Source: Janthinobacterium sp. FW305-129
GTDB taxonomy: Bacteria; Pseudomonadota; Gammaproteobacteria; Burkholderiales; Burkholderiaceae_D
NCBI RefSeq assembly: GCF_020858115.1
Contig: NZ_JACYMM010000001.1
Span: 248,001 to 312,000 of the forward strand
Length of the DNA: 64,000 nucleotides
Direction of reading: 5' to 3'
The notes under the pieces are model-generated. The model did no database searches, was not told the origin of the DNA, and saw only the letters and a program-made list of their open reading frames with translations. Below are positions 9,449 through 17,760 of the stretch, in pieces (positions within the stretch are counted from its first letter, which is position 1; each line of letters begins with the position of its first letter). The position numbers and the translations under genes were made by a program.

Positions 9449-9943
9449 TTATGCTGGCGCCCGCCATTCCATCTTCTGCACCTGGATATGCGGATGGCTT
9501 TCCAGCGCTTCCCATTCCGGCAAGAAGACAAAGCCCTGTTTCAGGTAAAACGCGGCCGCGCGGGCATTTTCTTGCGCCACGTCGAGCACCAGCCGGGAAT
9601 GGCCGTTGTCCACGGCGCATTGTTTCACGGCCCCGACCAGGCCTTGCGCCACGGCCAGGCCCCGGTATTCCGGATGTACCCACATGGCGATCAGATGGCA
9701 TTCGCCACTGCCGGCCACCACTTGCGCGGCCAGGCCGATGGCTTGTTCTCCGTCAAAGGCGAGGAAAAAGGTGCGCTGTGGCGTGCTGACGGCGCGCTGC
9801 TGCCAGTCGGCGTCCGAAAAAGCGGCCGCGCTGGCGTGGCTGGCGCCAAAGGCCGTGGGGGCGTCAAGCAGGGCGGCCAGGCGCGTGGATTTCAGCGCCG
9901 GCCAATCGGCGGCGCTGGTGGGGCGAATGACGATGCGGTTCAA
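9449..9943 (-). CDS. GNAT-family N-acetyltransferase
   Basis: A 164-residue acetyl-CoA-dependent acetyltransferase of the GNAT fold. Motif A reads MWVHPEYRGLAVAQGLV, a slightly degenerate form of the acetyl-CoA pyrophosphate loop (R/Q-x-x-G-x-G/A). The C-terminal NARAAAFYLKQGFV is the usual motif B. The substrate is unknown. The start is TTG at 9943; it overlaps the stop of the upstream gene (TTGA), indicating translational coupling, and no in-frame ATG occurs before the domain begins. Confidence 0.82.
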   Translation of the reverse strand: MNRIVIRPTSAADWPALKSTRLAALLDAPTAFGASHASAAAFSDADWQQRAVSTPQRTFFLAFDGEQAIGLAAQVVAGSGECHLIAMWVHPEYRGLAVAQGLVGAVKQCAVDNGHSRLVLDVAQENARAAAFYLKQGFVFLPEWEALESHPHIQVQKMEWRAPA

Positions 9944-10308
9944 ATCTGTGACATTTCTTCACTGGTGGGCACGGCCGTGGACGAGGAAATCTTCTTGTAC
10001 GCTTCCGCCAGCATCGTGACGGTCGCCACGTCGTTCACGCTGCGCGCCTCGATGACTGTCTCGCCCGCAGCGATGGTGATGTCGCCGTTCGCATAGCTGG
10101 CGGGATAGCGCCGCTCGGTGATCTTGTTGGTCAGCACATTGCGCGCGTAGCGCAGCGCCACGAGCCGCTCGCCTTCCTGCCTGATGACGACATAATTGGG
10201 CACGGTGGTGCGTTCCAGTTTCCAGGTGCCGATGAAGTCTTCGACGGGGGCGGCGGCGGCGTGCAGCGAGCAGCAGGCGGCGAGGGCGCCCAGGAGCAGT
10301 TTTTTCAT
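9940..10308 (-). CDS. Small exported protein of unknown function
   Basis: A 122-residue protein with a clear signal peptide (MKKLLLGALAACCSLHAAAA). The mature sequence begins with a lipocalin-like stretch, EDFIGTWKLERTTVP, followed by short beta-rich repeats, suggesting a small beta-barrel, but the family is not certain. It is translationally coupled to the GNAT gene downstream through a TTGA overlap. Confidence 0.65.
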   Translation of the reverse strand: MKKLLLGALAACCSLHAAAAPVEDFIGTWKLERTTVPNYVVIRQEGERLVALRYARNVLTNKITERRYPASYANGDITIAAGETVIEARSVNDVATVTMLAEAYKKISSSTAVPTSEEMSQI

Positions 10309-10467
10309 GGTGTTGACAGCCTATGCAAAAGTGGCCTGCGGTGCAGGAAAATACGTCACATATGCTTGAATGGCGTGGCGCTACGCTCCATGCGTCGCCC
10401 GCCATTTAAGTATTTGGCAATATTAACAGGTACGCGGGCTTGCGCATTCGTATTTTTTGCGTGCGAC

Positions 10468-10833
10468 CTAAGACTGGTCCCACACTTCAATGCTCAGCAG
10501 TTGCCCGGGCGCGCACGCGGCAATACGCTGCGGATGCACGGTGATGCTGCCGGGCCAGCCCGTGAGCTTGTCTTGCGGAAATTCCCCATCCTGCGCTTCG
10601 GCGATGCCCGCCAGCAACAGGGGCGCGATGACATCCGCCGAGGCCGTGTAGCGGTTGGGGAAGCCGTTGAACGTCAGCTGGCTCGCCTTGCCTTGCAGGC
10701 ACAATTGCGCGATCCAGTCGGCGCCGAACAGGCCCGCTTCCCAGCTGGCGAGAAATGCGTCCTTGTTGATTTTCGTCATATCGGCCATTTGCTCCGGCGT
10801 TTCTGTCGAGATAATCGTCCACCAGCCTGACAT
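10468..10833 (-). CDS. Conserved hypothetical cytoplasmic protein
   Basis: A 121-residue protein with no signal peptide or membrane segment and no motif I can name. The start at 10833 is preferred because AAGGA lies 6 bases upstream; the ATG two codons earlier sits directly on that ribosome-binding site. It follows the PhnE-like gene on the same strand after 24 bases, so it may be the last gene of the putative selenium operon, although nothing in its sequence links it to transport. Confidence 0.55.
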   Translation of the reverse strand: MSGWWTIISTETPEQMADMTKINKDAFLASWEAGLFGADWIAQLCLQGKASQLTFNGFPNRYTASADVIAPLLLAGIAEAQDGEFPQDKLTGWPGSITVHPQRIAACAPGQLLSIEVWDQS

Positions 10834-10857
10834 GGGCATTCCTTGTAAAAGTGAAAA

Positions 10858-11655
10858 TTAACGGGTCATGGCGCGGCGCAGCAGGTAGCTGAGGCCATCG
10901 ACGGCGGCCACCATCAGCAGCATGGCGACGATGACGGTGGCGGCGTTCTGCATCTGGAACAGCGATAGATGGTATTTCAGCATCTGCCCCAGGCCGCCCG
11001 CGCCGACGACGCCGAGGATGGCGGCGGCGCGGATATTGTTTTCCCAGCGGTATAGCGTATACGACATCATTTGCGGGCTACACTGCGGCAAGGTCGCATA
11101 CAAAAAGGCCACGGCGGGCCGCGCGCCGTTGATGCGCAAGGTCGCCGCCGGCAGGGGCGGGCAATTCTCGAAGGCATCGGCAAACAAGCGGCCCAGCACG
11201 CCCACCGTGTGCAGGGCCAAGGCCAGGGTGCCCGCGAATGGCCCCAGGCCGGCGGCGATCAGCAAAATCGAGGCCCACACCAGTTCGGGAATGGAGCGCA
11301 GCACGTTGAGCACGCCGCGCGTGGCGTTGCGCGCCAAGTGACCAAAACGGCCGCTGGCAGGCAGGGCCAGCAGTGCGCCCAATACGGCTGCAATCACCGT
11401 GCCGATGGCCGACATGGCCAGGGTTTCAAAGGTGGCAACGCCGACTTTCATCAGGAAGGGGCTGGCCAGCTCGGGCGGGGCGAAGCCGTGCAGGAAGTCG
11501 GCGCTCGTGCGCACGGCGTCGGCACTGAAGAATTCTCCCCATTTCAGGGGCAGGGTGACGAAGCTGGCGATGACCAGCAGCAGCAAACCGGCCAGCAAGG
11601 CCCAGGTCGACCAGCGCACGGGGGCAGGGACGGGCAACATCGGTTCCGTCTTCAT
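10858..11655 (-). CDS. PhnE-like ABC transporter permease (second of two)
   Basis: A 265-residue inner-membrane permease of the phosphonate-type binding-protein-dependent family, with about six helices and the cytoplasmic coupling loop around GARPAVAFLYATLPQC and RWENNIRAAAILGVVGAGGLGQML. It overlaps the upstream permease gene by an ATGA junction. Two different PhnE-like subunits would form a heterodimeric channel fed by the PhnD-like protein and driven by the PhnC-like ATPase. The operon also carries selD and mnmH, so the cargo is inferred to be a selenium oxyanion rather than a phosphonate. Confidence 0.85.
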   Translation of the reverse strand: MKTEPMLPVPAPVRWSTWALLAGLLLLVIASFVTLPLKWGEFFSADAVRTSADFLHGFAPPELASPFLMKVGVATFETLAMSAIGTVIAAVLGALLALPASGRFGHLARNATRGVLNVLRSIPELVWASILLIAAGLGPFAGTLALALHTVGVLGRLFADAFENCPPLPAATLRINGARPAVAFLYATLPQCSPQMMSYTLYRWENNIRAAAILGVVGAGGLGQMLKYHLSLFQMQNAATVIVAMLLMVAAVDGLSYLLRRAMTR

Positions 11656-12464
11656 GCCAGCCTCCGGCGCAGCATGGCGGACACGGCGTCGGCGCCCGCC
11701 ACCAGCAGCACGAACACCATCAGCATGGTGGCCAATTCATTGCCGGCCATCATCTTCATCGATTCATCCATGCGCTGGCCCAGGCCGCCCGCGCCGACAA
11801 AACCCATGACGACGGAGCCGCGGATCGCGCATTCCCAGCGGTAGATCGTGTACGACACCAGTTCCGCCGCCGATTCGGGCAGGGCGCCGTACAGCAAGGC
11901 TTTCAAGCGGCCGCTGCCGTTGTTCAATAAGGCATTGCAGCCGGACGCATCCGACGATTCGAGGATTTCCGCATACACCTTGCCCAGCATGCCGCAATAG
12001 GTAAGCGCGATGGCGATCACGCCCGCCGTCGGTCCCAGTCCCACGATGCGCACCAATAGTAATGCCCACACCAGTTCCGGCACGCTGCGCAGCAGCACCA
12101 GCAGCGCGCGCACGCCATGGCGCAGGGCGGCGGCCAGCGGTGAAACCTTGCCGGAGCCGATGCGCGAAATCGACAAACGCTCCGTCACCAGCAAGGTCAA
12201 GGGAATAGCGCCCAGCATCGCCAGCGCCATGCCGGCCGTGGCCATGGCGACGGTTTCCCAGGCGGACGTGGCCACCAGTTGCAAAAATTCCGGCGAGTGG
12301 GCGGGCGGCACGAAGCTGGAAATAAACTGCCAGGTGGCCGCCAGGCTTTGCGCATCCCATAAAATCCACGGCTTGAACTCTGCCTGCACCAGCATCGGCC
12401 ACAGCACGAGCAGCACGATGGCGGCGCCGGTCAGGCGGCCGCGCCAGGCGGGGTCGCGCGGCAT
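11652..12464 (-). CDS. PhnE-like ABC transporter permease (first of two)
   Basis: A 270-residue permease with six predicted helices. It carries the conserved loop RLKALLYGALPESAAELVSYT followed by RWECAIRGSVVMGFVGAGGLGQ, parallel to the second permease. The start is placed at the ATG at 12464; a TTG at 12482 would overlap phnC and add six residues. It lies between the ATPase and the second permease with almost no spacing, as in phnCDE-type operons. It differs clearly from its neighbour in sequence, so the pair is an old duplication. Confidence 0.85.
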   Translation of the reverse strand: MPRDPAWRGRLTGAAIVLLVLWPMLVQAEFKPWILWDAQSLAATWQFISSFVPPAHSPEFLQLVATSAWETVAMATAGMALAMLGAIPLTLLVTERLSISRIGSGKVSPLAAALRHGVRALLVLLRSVPELVWALLLVRIVGLGPTAGVIAIALTYCGMLGKVYAEILESSDASGCNALLNNGSGRLKALLYGALPESAAELVSYTIYRWECAIRGSVVMGFVGAGGLGQRMDESMKMMAGNELATMLMVFVLLVAGADAVSAMLRRRLA

Positions 12465-12475
12465 GGCGGTATTCT

Positions 12476-13288
12476 TCAGCAAAGGGGCCTCGCGGCGTCC
12501 AGTTTCGCTGCCACCGCCTCGAACTGGGGCACTGGATCGGCCTTGTTGCGGTACAGTTCGGCGATCATGGCGTCGCTGACCTGGGCGCCAGGCAAGTCGA
12601 AGACGATCTTGCCGTCGCGCAAGGCGACGATGCGCGTAAAACAGGCGCGCGCGATCTCCACCTGGTGCAGGCTGCAGATCAGGGTGGCGTTGCGCGCCGT
12701 CGCTTCCGCCTGCAGCACATGGATCGTTTGCAAAGCCAGGGTGGGGTCGAGCGCGGACAGCGGTTCGTCGACGAGGAAAACTTGCGCATCCGACACGAGC
12801 GCGCGCGCCATGCCGCAGCGCTGGCGTTCGCCGCCGGACAAGCGGTCGACCCTGGCGTACAGCTTATCCTGCAGATTGAATTTACCCAGCGCTTCCCACG
12901 CGGCGCGCGGGTCGACGGGCGCGACCAGCGAACGGATGGCCGTCCACAAGCTCCATTGCGGCAAGCGGCCCGCCAGCACGGCGTTGACGACGCGCTGGCG
13001 CGGCGGCAGCGGCGGCGTTTGCGGCGCCAAAAACAGGCGCGCGCGCAAGGCGTGGCGCTCGGCGCTGCCGATTTGCCAAGGAGAAATGCCCAGGATGTCC
13101 AAGGTGCCGGATTCGGGACGCAGCGCGCACGCCAGGGTATGCAGCAGACTGGTCTTGCCAGCGCCGGAAGGGCCGATCAGGGCGATCTGTTCGCCCTGGG
13201 CCACGTCCAGGTCCACGTCGCGCAGGGCCAGCGCATTGCTAGCGGCGCCCGCGTGGTGGACGCAGACCTTGTGAAGTTGGAATGTCAT
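12476..13288 (-). CDS. PhnC-like ABC transporter ATP-binding protein
   Basis: A 270-residue ATPase subunit. It has Walker A GPSGAGKTSLL, the signature LSGGERQRCGMARAL and Walker B VFLVDEPLSALD, in the order and spacing of the PhnC/DrrA-type importer ATPases. The ATG at 13288 is chosen because the domain begins there (MTFQLHKVCVHHAG); an in-frame start 19 codons upstream adds only low-complexity residues. It follows the binding-protein gene after 67 bases and energises the two permeases downstream. Confidence 0.9.
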   Translation of the reverse strand: MTFQLHKVCVHHAGAASNALALRDVDLDVAQGEQIALIGPSGAGKTSLLHTLACALRPESGTLDILGISPWQIGSAERHALRARLFLAPQTPPLPPRQRVVNAVLAGRLPQWSLWTAIRSLVAPVDPRAAWEALGKFNLQDKLYARVDRLSGGERQRCGMARALVSDAQVFLVDEPLSALDPTLALQTIHVLQAEATARNATLICSLHQVEIARACFTRIVALRDGKIVFDLPGAQVSDAMIAELYRNKADPVPQFEAVAAKLDAARPLC

Positions 13289-13355
13289 GCGATGTTTCGG
13301 TATGGGGGAGTGTGCCGGATGCGCCCGCAGGGCGTCATCCGGCAAGTTTCAGCAA

Positions 13356-14225
13356 TTACTTCAACAGCTTCGCATCGCGCGCGGCCGCTTCGATATCCTT
13401 GTAGTTCTCGGCCTTGGTCGGGATGAACTTGGTGGCGCGCTGCAGCTCAAGGATTTCCTTGCCTTCGGCCGTCGATGGGTCCAGCGCCAGGAAGGCGTCC
13501 GTCAGTTTCTTGCGCACGACGGGATTCATGTCGGCGCGCACGCTCCAGTTGTAATCGTAGTAGCCCGGTGTCGTGTAGAACACGCGCACCTTGGCGGGAT
13601 CGACCTTTTTCGCTTCCACCAGCTTTTCCCACACGGAAATGTTCAAGGTGCCCGCATCGACCTTGCCGCCGGCCACGGCCGCCACGGTGGCGTCATGCGC
13701 GCCCGAGAACGCGATGCGCTTCATGTCCGTGTCCGGGTTGATCTTGGCGGCCAGCAAGTAGTAACGGGGCATCAAATGGCCCGAGGTCGACGATTCCGAG
13801 CCGAACGTAAAGTTCTTGCCTTTCAGGTCAGACAATTGATTGATGTCCTTGCTGGTGGTCACGAACACGGAGCGGAACTTCGTGTCTTCCTCGCGCTGCA
13901 CCAGCGGCACGATCTTGCCGCCGCTGCGCACGTTCGCTTGTACAAACGTGAAACCGCCGAACCAGACCATGTCGAGCTTGTGATTGATCAAGCCTTCCAC
14001 GGACGCCGCGTAATCGGTGACGGGCGTAAATTCCACCTTCATGCCCAGCTTTTTCTCCAGGTAATTGCCCAGCGGCTTGAACTTGCGCTGCAATTCCGTC
14101 GGCGCTTCATCGGGAATGGCGGATACGCGCAGCACTTGCTGCGCCTGCGCCAGGCCGCTGTGGATGGCCAGGGTGGCGGCGACGGTGGCCAGGATGGCGG
14201 GGAATTTGTTGGAGAATGTGGTCAT
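13356..14225 (-). CDS. PhnD-like periplasmic binding protein, putative selenium oxyanion importer
   Basis: A 289-residue exported binding protein with a signal peptide ending near residue 29 (LAIHSGLAQAQQ). The mature part starts VLRVSAIPDEAPTELQRKF, typical of the PhnD/phosphite-type family. Anion-contacting features are GSESSTSGHLMPRYYL and the conserved FSGAHDATVAAVAGG. AAAGGCAG lies 7 bases before the ATG at 14225. As I recall, a subfamily found beside selD is named putative selenate binding protein; the placement 25 bases after selD fits that. Ligand identity is inferred, and phosphonate or phosphite remains possible. Confidence 0.85.
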   Translation of the reverse strand: MTTFSNKFPAILATVAATLAIHSGLAQAQQVLRVSAIPDEAPTELQRKFKPLGNYLEKKLGMKVEFTPVTDYAASVEGLINHKLDMVWFGGFTFVQANVRSGGKIVPLVQREEDTKFRSVFVTTSKDINQLSDLKGKNFTFGSESSTSGHLMPRYYLLAAKINPDTDMKRIAFSGAHDATVAAVAGGKVDAGTLNISVWEKLVEAKKVDPAKVRVFYTTPGYYDYNWSVRADMNPVVRKKLTDAFLALDPSTAEGKEILELQRATKFIPTKAENYKDIEAAARDAKLLK

Positions 14226-14250
14226 GGGACTGCCTTTGAAAGATTGTTCA

Positions 14251-15315
14251 TTAATATACGGAAACCCCGGCATTGCCATCCTGCATCTCGCCGATGACGA
14301 CGGCGTCGCCAAAGCCTTCGGCGCGGAAAATCGCCAGCACTTGCTCGACGGCTTCCGGCGCGCAGGCCACCAGCAGGGGGCCTGCCGTTTGCGGGTCCGT
14401 CAAAATCGCCTTGTCGATGGCAGTTAGACTGTCGGCCAGCGCCACTTGCGCGCCGTAGCCCTGCCAGTTGCGGCCGGAGGCGCCCGTGATGTTGCCATTC
14501 TGCGCCAGTTGCTGCACTTGCGGCAGCAGCGGCACGTCAGCCATGGCGATGCGCGCCTGCAACTTGGCGCCGCGCGCCAGTTCCAGCGTGTGGCCCAGCA
14601 AGCCGAAGCCCGTCACGTCCGTCAGCGCATGCACGCCGTCCAGCAGGGCCAGTTTCTTGCCCGGGGTATTCAATTTGGTGGTGTTGTCGATCAGGGAAGC
14701 GTAGCCATCCGCATCGAGCGCATTTTTCTTCAGCGCAGCCGACAAGATGCCCACGCCGATCGGTTTGCCCAATACCAGCTTGTCGCCGGCGCGCGCGCCC
14801 GCGTTGCGTTTCACCTGCGACGGGTGCACGAGGCCCAGCACGACGAGGCCGTAGATCGGTTCGACGGAATCGATGGTGTGGCCGCCCGCGATGGGGATGC
14901 CGGCCTGGGCGCAGATGGTTTCGCCGCCTTTCAAGATGAGGCCGATGGTTTCCACCGGCAGCTTGTTGATCGGCATGCCGACCAGGGCCAGTGCCATGAT
15001 GGGCGTGCCGCCCATGGCGTACACGTCGGAAATGGCGTTGGTGGCGGCGATGCGGCCGAAGTCGAACGGGTCGTCGACGATGGGCATGAAGAAATCCGTC
15101 GTGGCGATCAGCGCCTGCTCGTCGTTGAGCTGGTAGACGGCCGCGTCATCGGAGGTTTCTATGCCGACCAGCAATTCTTTCGGCAGGGGAAAGCCGCCGC
15201 TGCCCTTTAAGATGTCGGCCAGCACGCCGGGCGCAATTTTGCAGCCGCAGCCGCCGCCATGGGCAAATTCGGTCAATCGGATGGGGGTATTGGATGTTGC
15301 TGCGCTATCGGACAT
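14251..15315 (-). CDS. selD: Selenide, water dikinase (selenophosphate synthetase)
   Basis: A 354-residue enzyme that makes selenophosphate from selenide and ATP, the selenium donor for 2-selenouridine and selenocysteine. The N-terminal glycine-rich segment FAHGGGCGCKIAPG carries the catalytic cysteine (not selenocysteine). Further family motifs are GIETSDDAAVY, ATTDFFMPIVDDPFDFG and GGHTIDS. The ATG at 15315 has AGGA about 9 bases upstream. It lies between mnmH and the PhnD-like gene, all on one strand with short gaps. Confidence 0.96.
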   Translation of the reverse strand: MSDSAATSNTPIRLTEFAHGGGCGCKIAPGVLADILKGSGGFPLPKELLVGIETSDDAAVYQLNDEQALIATTDFFMPIVDDPFDFGRIAATNAISDVYAMGGTPIMALALVGMPINKLPVETIGLILKGGETICAQAGIPIAGGHTIDSVEPIYGLVVLGLVHPSQVKRNAGARAGDKLVLGKPIGVGILSAALKKNALDADGYASLIDNTTKLNTPGKKLALLDGVHALTDVTGFGLLGHTLELARGAKLQARIAMADVPLLPQVQQLAQNGNITGASGRNWQGYGAQVALADSLTAIDKAILTDPQTAGPLLVACAPEAVEQVLAIFRAEGFGDAVVIGEMQDGNAGVSVY

Positions 15316-15360
15316 GGTCGTCATCCTGCTGAAATAAGTAATTGGGTAGCAAGCCAGGCA

Positions 15361-16449
15361 TCACGCGCTGGCGGTACGGGGTTCGCCGACGATAGCACAC
15401 AACGCGCGCGCGGCTTGCTCAAAGGCATGTTCTGAAATATCGGGCAAGACCAGCGGCGTCGCCTGGGCGTAGCGGTTGAAGTTGCGGGCGATCGATTGCC
15501 GGTAGACGGGGTCGTAATGCTGGACCAGCAGCTCTTCCACCAGTTCGGCCATCTGGCCCGCCGTCGCCAGTTGCTGCCAGTGTGCAATTTTCTCCTTGCC
15601 GTGCAGCTGCGTCAACAGGGCCAGCTGCACGTTCAGCTGCGCGGCGTCGCCGACGAAATGCGCATAGTCCTGCATCAGCAATTGCACGCGCTGTGCCGTA
15701 TCGAGCCGCACGTCCGTGCAGGCGGCCGCGCGCATCTTTTCCATCAGCGCGTCGGGCACGCGCAGCCGGCCCACTTTCTTGCTTTCCGATTCGATGAACA
15801 CGGGCAATGCCGGGTCGAACTGGCGCAATTGCTGCCACAGCGCGCTTTCAAACGCCTTTTGCGATGGCTGCTCTTCTTCGGGCAAGCCGCCCAGCACGGA
15901 ACCGCGGTGCGCTGCCAATTGTTCCAGGTCGACCACCTGCGCGCCTTGCTTGTCCAGCACTTGCAGCAAGCGGCTCTTGCCGCTGCCTGTCGGACCGCAC
16001 AGCACGTTGATGAAATCGAAGCGCTCGGGCAGGGTGGCCAGGTCGGCGTTCACGTGGCGCCGGTAATCCTTGTAGCCGCCGTCGAGCTGCGTGACGGGCC
16101 AGCCGATGCGCGCCAGGATGTGCGCCATGGCGCCGCTGCGGTTGCCGCCGCGCCAGCAGTAGACGAGCGGCTTCCAATGCTGCGGATGAGCGAGGAAACC
16201 GTCTTCGATATGCCGCGCGATATTCTTCGCCACCAGCGCCGCGCCCAGCTTCTTCGCTTCGAAGGCGCTCGTCTGCTTATACAGGGTGCCGACGCGCACG
16301 CGCTGCTCGTCGTCGAGCACGGGCAGGTTGATGGCGCCCGGCAAATGATCTTCCGCAAACTCGGACGGGCTGCGCACGTCGATGATGGCGTCGAATTCAT
16401 GCAGGCGTGGCAGGATGTCGCTGAAGGGAAGGACTGCGGGGTATTTCAT
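15361..16449 (-). CDS. mnmH: tRNA 2-selenouridine synthase
   Basis: MnmH/SelU (YbbB), 362 residues, replaces sulfur by selenium at the wobble uridine of certain tRNAs using selenophosphate from SelD. The N-terminal rhodanese domain has the active-site loop VYCWRGGNRSGAM, and the C-terminal part carries the P-loop GPTGSGKSRLL. The ATG at 16449 is chosen because the sequence upstream of MKYPAVLPFSD is not protein-like. It is the first gene of the operon mnmH-selD-PhnD-PhnC-PhnE-PhnE. The selenoprotein gene selA is not seen in the window, so tRNA selenation is the visible use of the selenium. Confidence 0.95.
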   Translation of the reverse strand: MKYPAVLPFSDILPRLHEFDAIIDVRSPSEFAEDHLPGAINLPVLDDEQRVRVGTLYKQTSAFEAKKLGAALVAKNIARHIEDGFLAHPQHWKPLVYCWRGGNRSGAMAHILARIGWPVTQLDGGYKDYRRHVNADLATLPERFDFINVLCGPTGSGKSRLLQVLDKQGAQVVDLEQLAAHRGSVLGGLPEEEQPSQKAFESALWQQLRQFDPALPVFIESESKKVGRLRVPDALMEKMRAAACTDVRLDTAQRVQLLMQDYAHFVGDAAQLNVQLALLTQLHGKEKIAHWQQLATAGQMAELVEELLVQHYDPVYRQSIARNFNRYAQATPLVLPDISEHAFEQAARALCAIVGEPRTASA

Positions 16450-16528
16450 CGTGGCGCGGCTGCTTGGAATGGGGAAAGACGTATTATCCCCGATAAAGGC
16501 CGCTGGCGTGGGGCTTTGGCGCCGCCGT

Positions 16529-17671
16529 TCACACTTCGGGTGCCGGGCCGCCATCTTGCATGGCCGTAAAGAACCGCACCAGGCTGTGCGGGGCGTCGTC
16601 GTCAAAGCACAGGCGCAGGATGCGTTCGGACTCCGCTGCGGCCACGCTGCTGCGCGCAAACAGCGCCGTTTCATACGCCAGCAGGGCCGCCGCCACGTCG
16701 CCCGGCTGCGCGGCAAGCGCCTGCGCCAGCTCGGCGCCATCGAACATGGCCAGGTTCGCGCCTTCGCCGGCCGGCGCCATCAGATGGGCCGCGTCGCCCA
16801 GCAAGGTCACGCCCGCCATCGGCTGCCAGCGGTGGCCGGCGGGCAGCAGGTGCACGGGACGGGGCACGGGCGGCGTGTCCGCGTCCGTGATCAGGGCCGT
16901 GAGGGCCGGCGCCCAGCCGGCAAACTGGCCGGCGATGGCTGCCCGGGCGGCGGCAGGGTCGGCAAAATCGATGCCGGCGAGCCATTCTTCGGATTTACTC
17001 AGGGCCACATACGCATGCAGCACGCCATCGGCTTCGCGGTGGGCCTGGATGCCCTTGCCCGGCGCCAGCGCGAACACGGCGCCTGCGCCCACGGCGTGCG
17101 CGCTGGCCCGGTGGCGGCGGTCGCTGTCGAACAGATACGTTTCAATGAAGGCAATGCCGCTGTAGGCCGGCTGCGCGCCGGAGAGCAGCGGCCGCACCCG
17201 GGACCAGGCGCCGTCCGCTCCCACCAGCAGGTCGCTGGCCGCCGTGGCGCCATGCGCAAAGTGTAAAAGGTGCCGGCCGCCGCCCAGCGTTGCGATACTG
17301 GTCAATTTGTGGCCCCAGCGCACGCAGCCGTCAGGCAAGGCATCGAGCAGGATGCGGCGCAGTTCGCCGCGCGGCACTTCGGGGCGGCCGCCCGTGCCGT
17401 CGTCGCTCTCGTCGTGCAGAACCGTGCCGTGCTGGTCGAGCACGCGGCTCGCTTCGCCGCCCGCATGGATGAGGGGGCGGAAGGCGTCGTGCAGGCCGGC
17501 CGCCCGCAGCGCTTGCTGGCCCGTTTCTTCGTGGATATCGAGCATGCCGCCCTGGCGGCGCGCTTCGGGCGACGCATCCGCTTCATACACGGTGGCGGCG
17601 ATGCCGTGGACGTGCAGCACGCGGGCGAGCATCAGCCCGCCCAGGCCCGCGCCGATGATGGCGATATGCAT
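16529..17671 (-). CDS. FAD-dependent monooxygenase, TetX-like
   Basis: A 380-residue aromatic-ring/polyketide hydroxylase-type flavoprotein. It has an N-terminal FAD-binding GAGLGGLMLARVL motif, an internal DG-type motif (LLVGADGAWSRVR) and the ribityl-binding GDAAHLMAPAGEGANLAM. Length and spacing resemble the tetracycline-inactivating TetX group, but the substrate cannot be told from this. AAGGATCACC precedes the ATG. It is divergent from a TetR-type repressor with a perfect palindrome between them, so it is probably induced by its substrate or a related compound. Confidence 0.87.
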   Translation of the reverse strand: MHIAIIGAGLGGLMLARVLHVHGIAATVYEADASPEARRQGGMLDIHEETGQQALRAAGLHDAFRPLIHAGGEASRVLDQHGTVLHDESDDGTGGRPEVPRGELRRILLDALPDGCVRWGHKLTSIATLGGGRHLLHFAHGATAASDLLVGADGAWSRVRPLLSGAQPAYSGIAFIETYLFDSDRRHRASAHAVGAGAVFALAPGKGIQAHREADGVLHAYVALSKSEEWLAGIDFADPAAARAAIAGQFAGWAPALTALITDADTPPVPRPVHLLPAGHRWQPMAGVTLLGDAAHLMAPAGEGANLAMFDGAELAQALAAQPGDVAAALLAYETALFARSSVAAAESERILRLCFDDDAPHSLVRFFTAMQDGGPAPEV

Positions 17672-17703
17672 GGTGATCCTTCAGGTGGTGTTCAAAATAA
17701 CAA

Positions 17704-17718
17704 TGGAACGACGTTCCA
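17704..17718. promoter_or_regulatory. Palindromic operator between monooxygenase and TetR gene
   Basis: A perfect 7-1-7 inverted repeat, TGGAACG-A-CGTTCCA, in the 89-base divergent intergenic region. The size, symmetry and place are those expected for the site of the adjacent TetR-family repressor, controlling both directions. Binding is inferred. Confidence 0.7.
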
Positions 17719-17760
17719 GAAGAATTTTGCGGCAAGCCATCATCTGTGTCAAGATAAGCG

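Noticed and set aside
10858-14225. Phosphonate uptake as the role of the PhnCDE-like genes
   Set aside because: No C-P lyase or phosphonatase genes are near, while selD and mnmH precede the importer in the same operon. Phosphonate or phosphite is kept only as an alternative.
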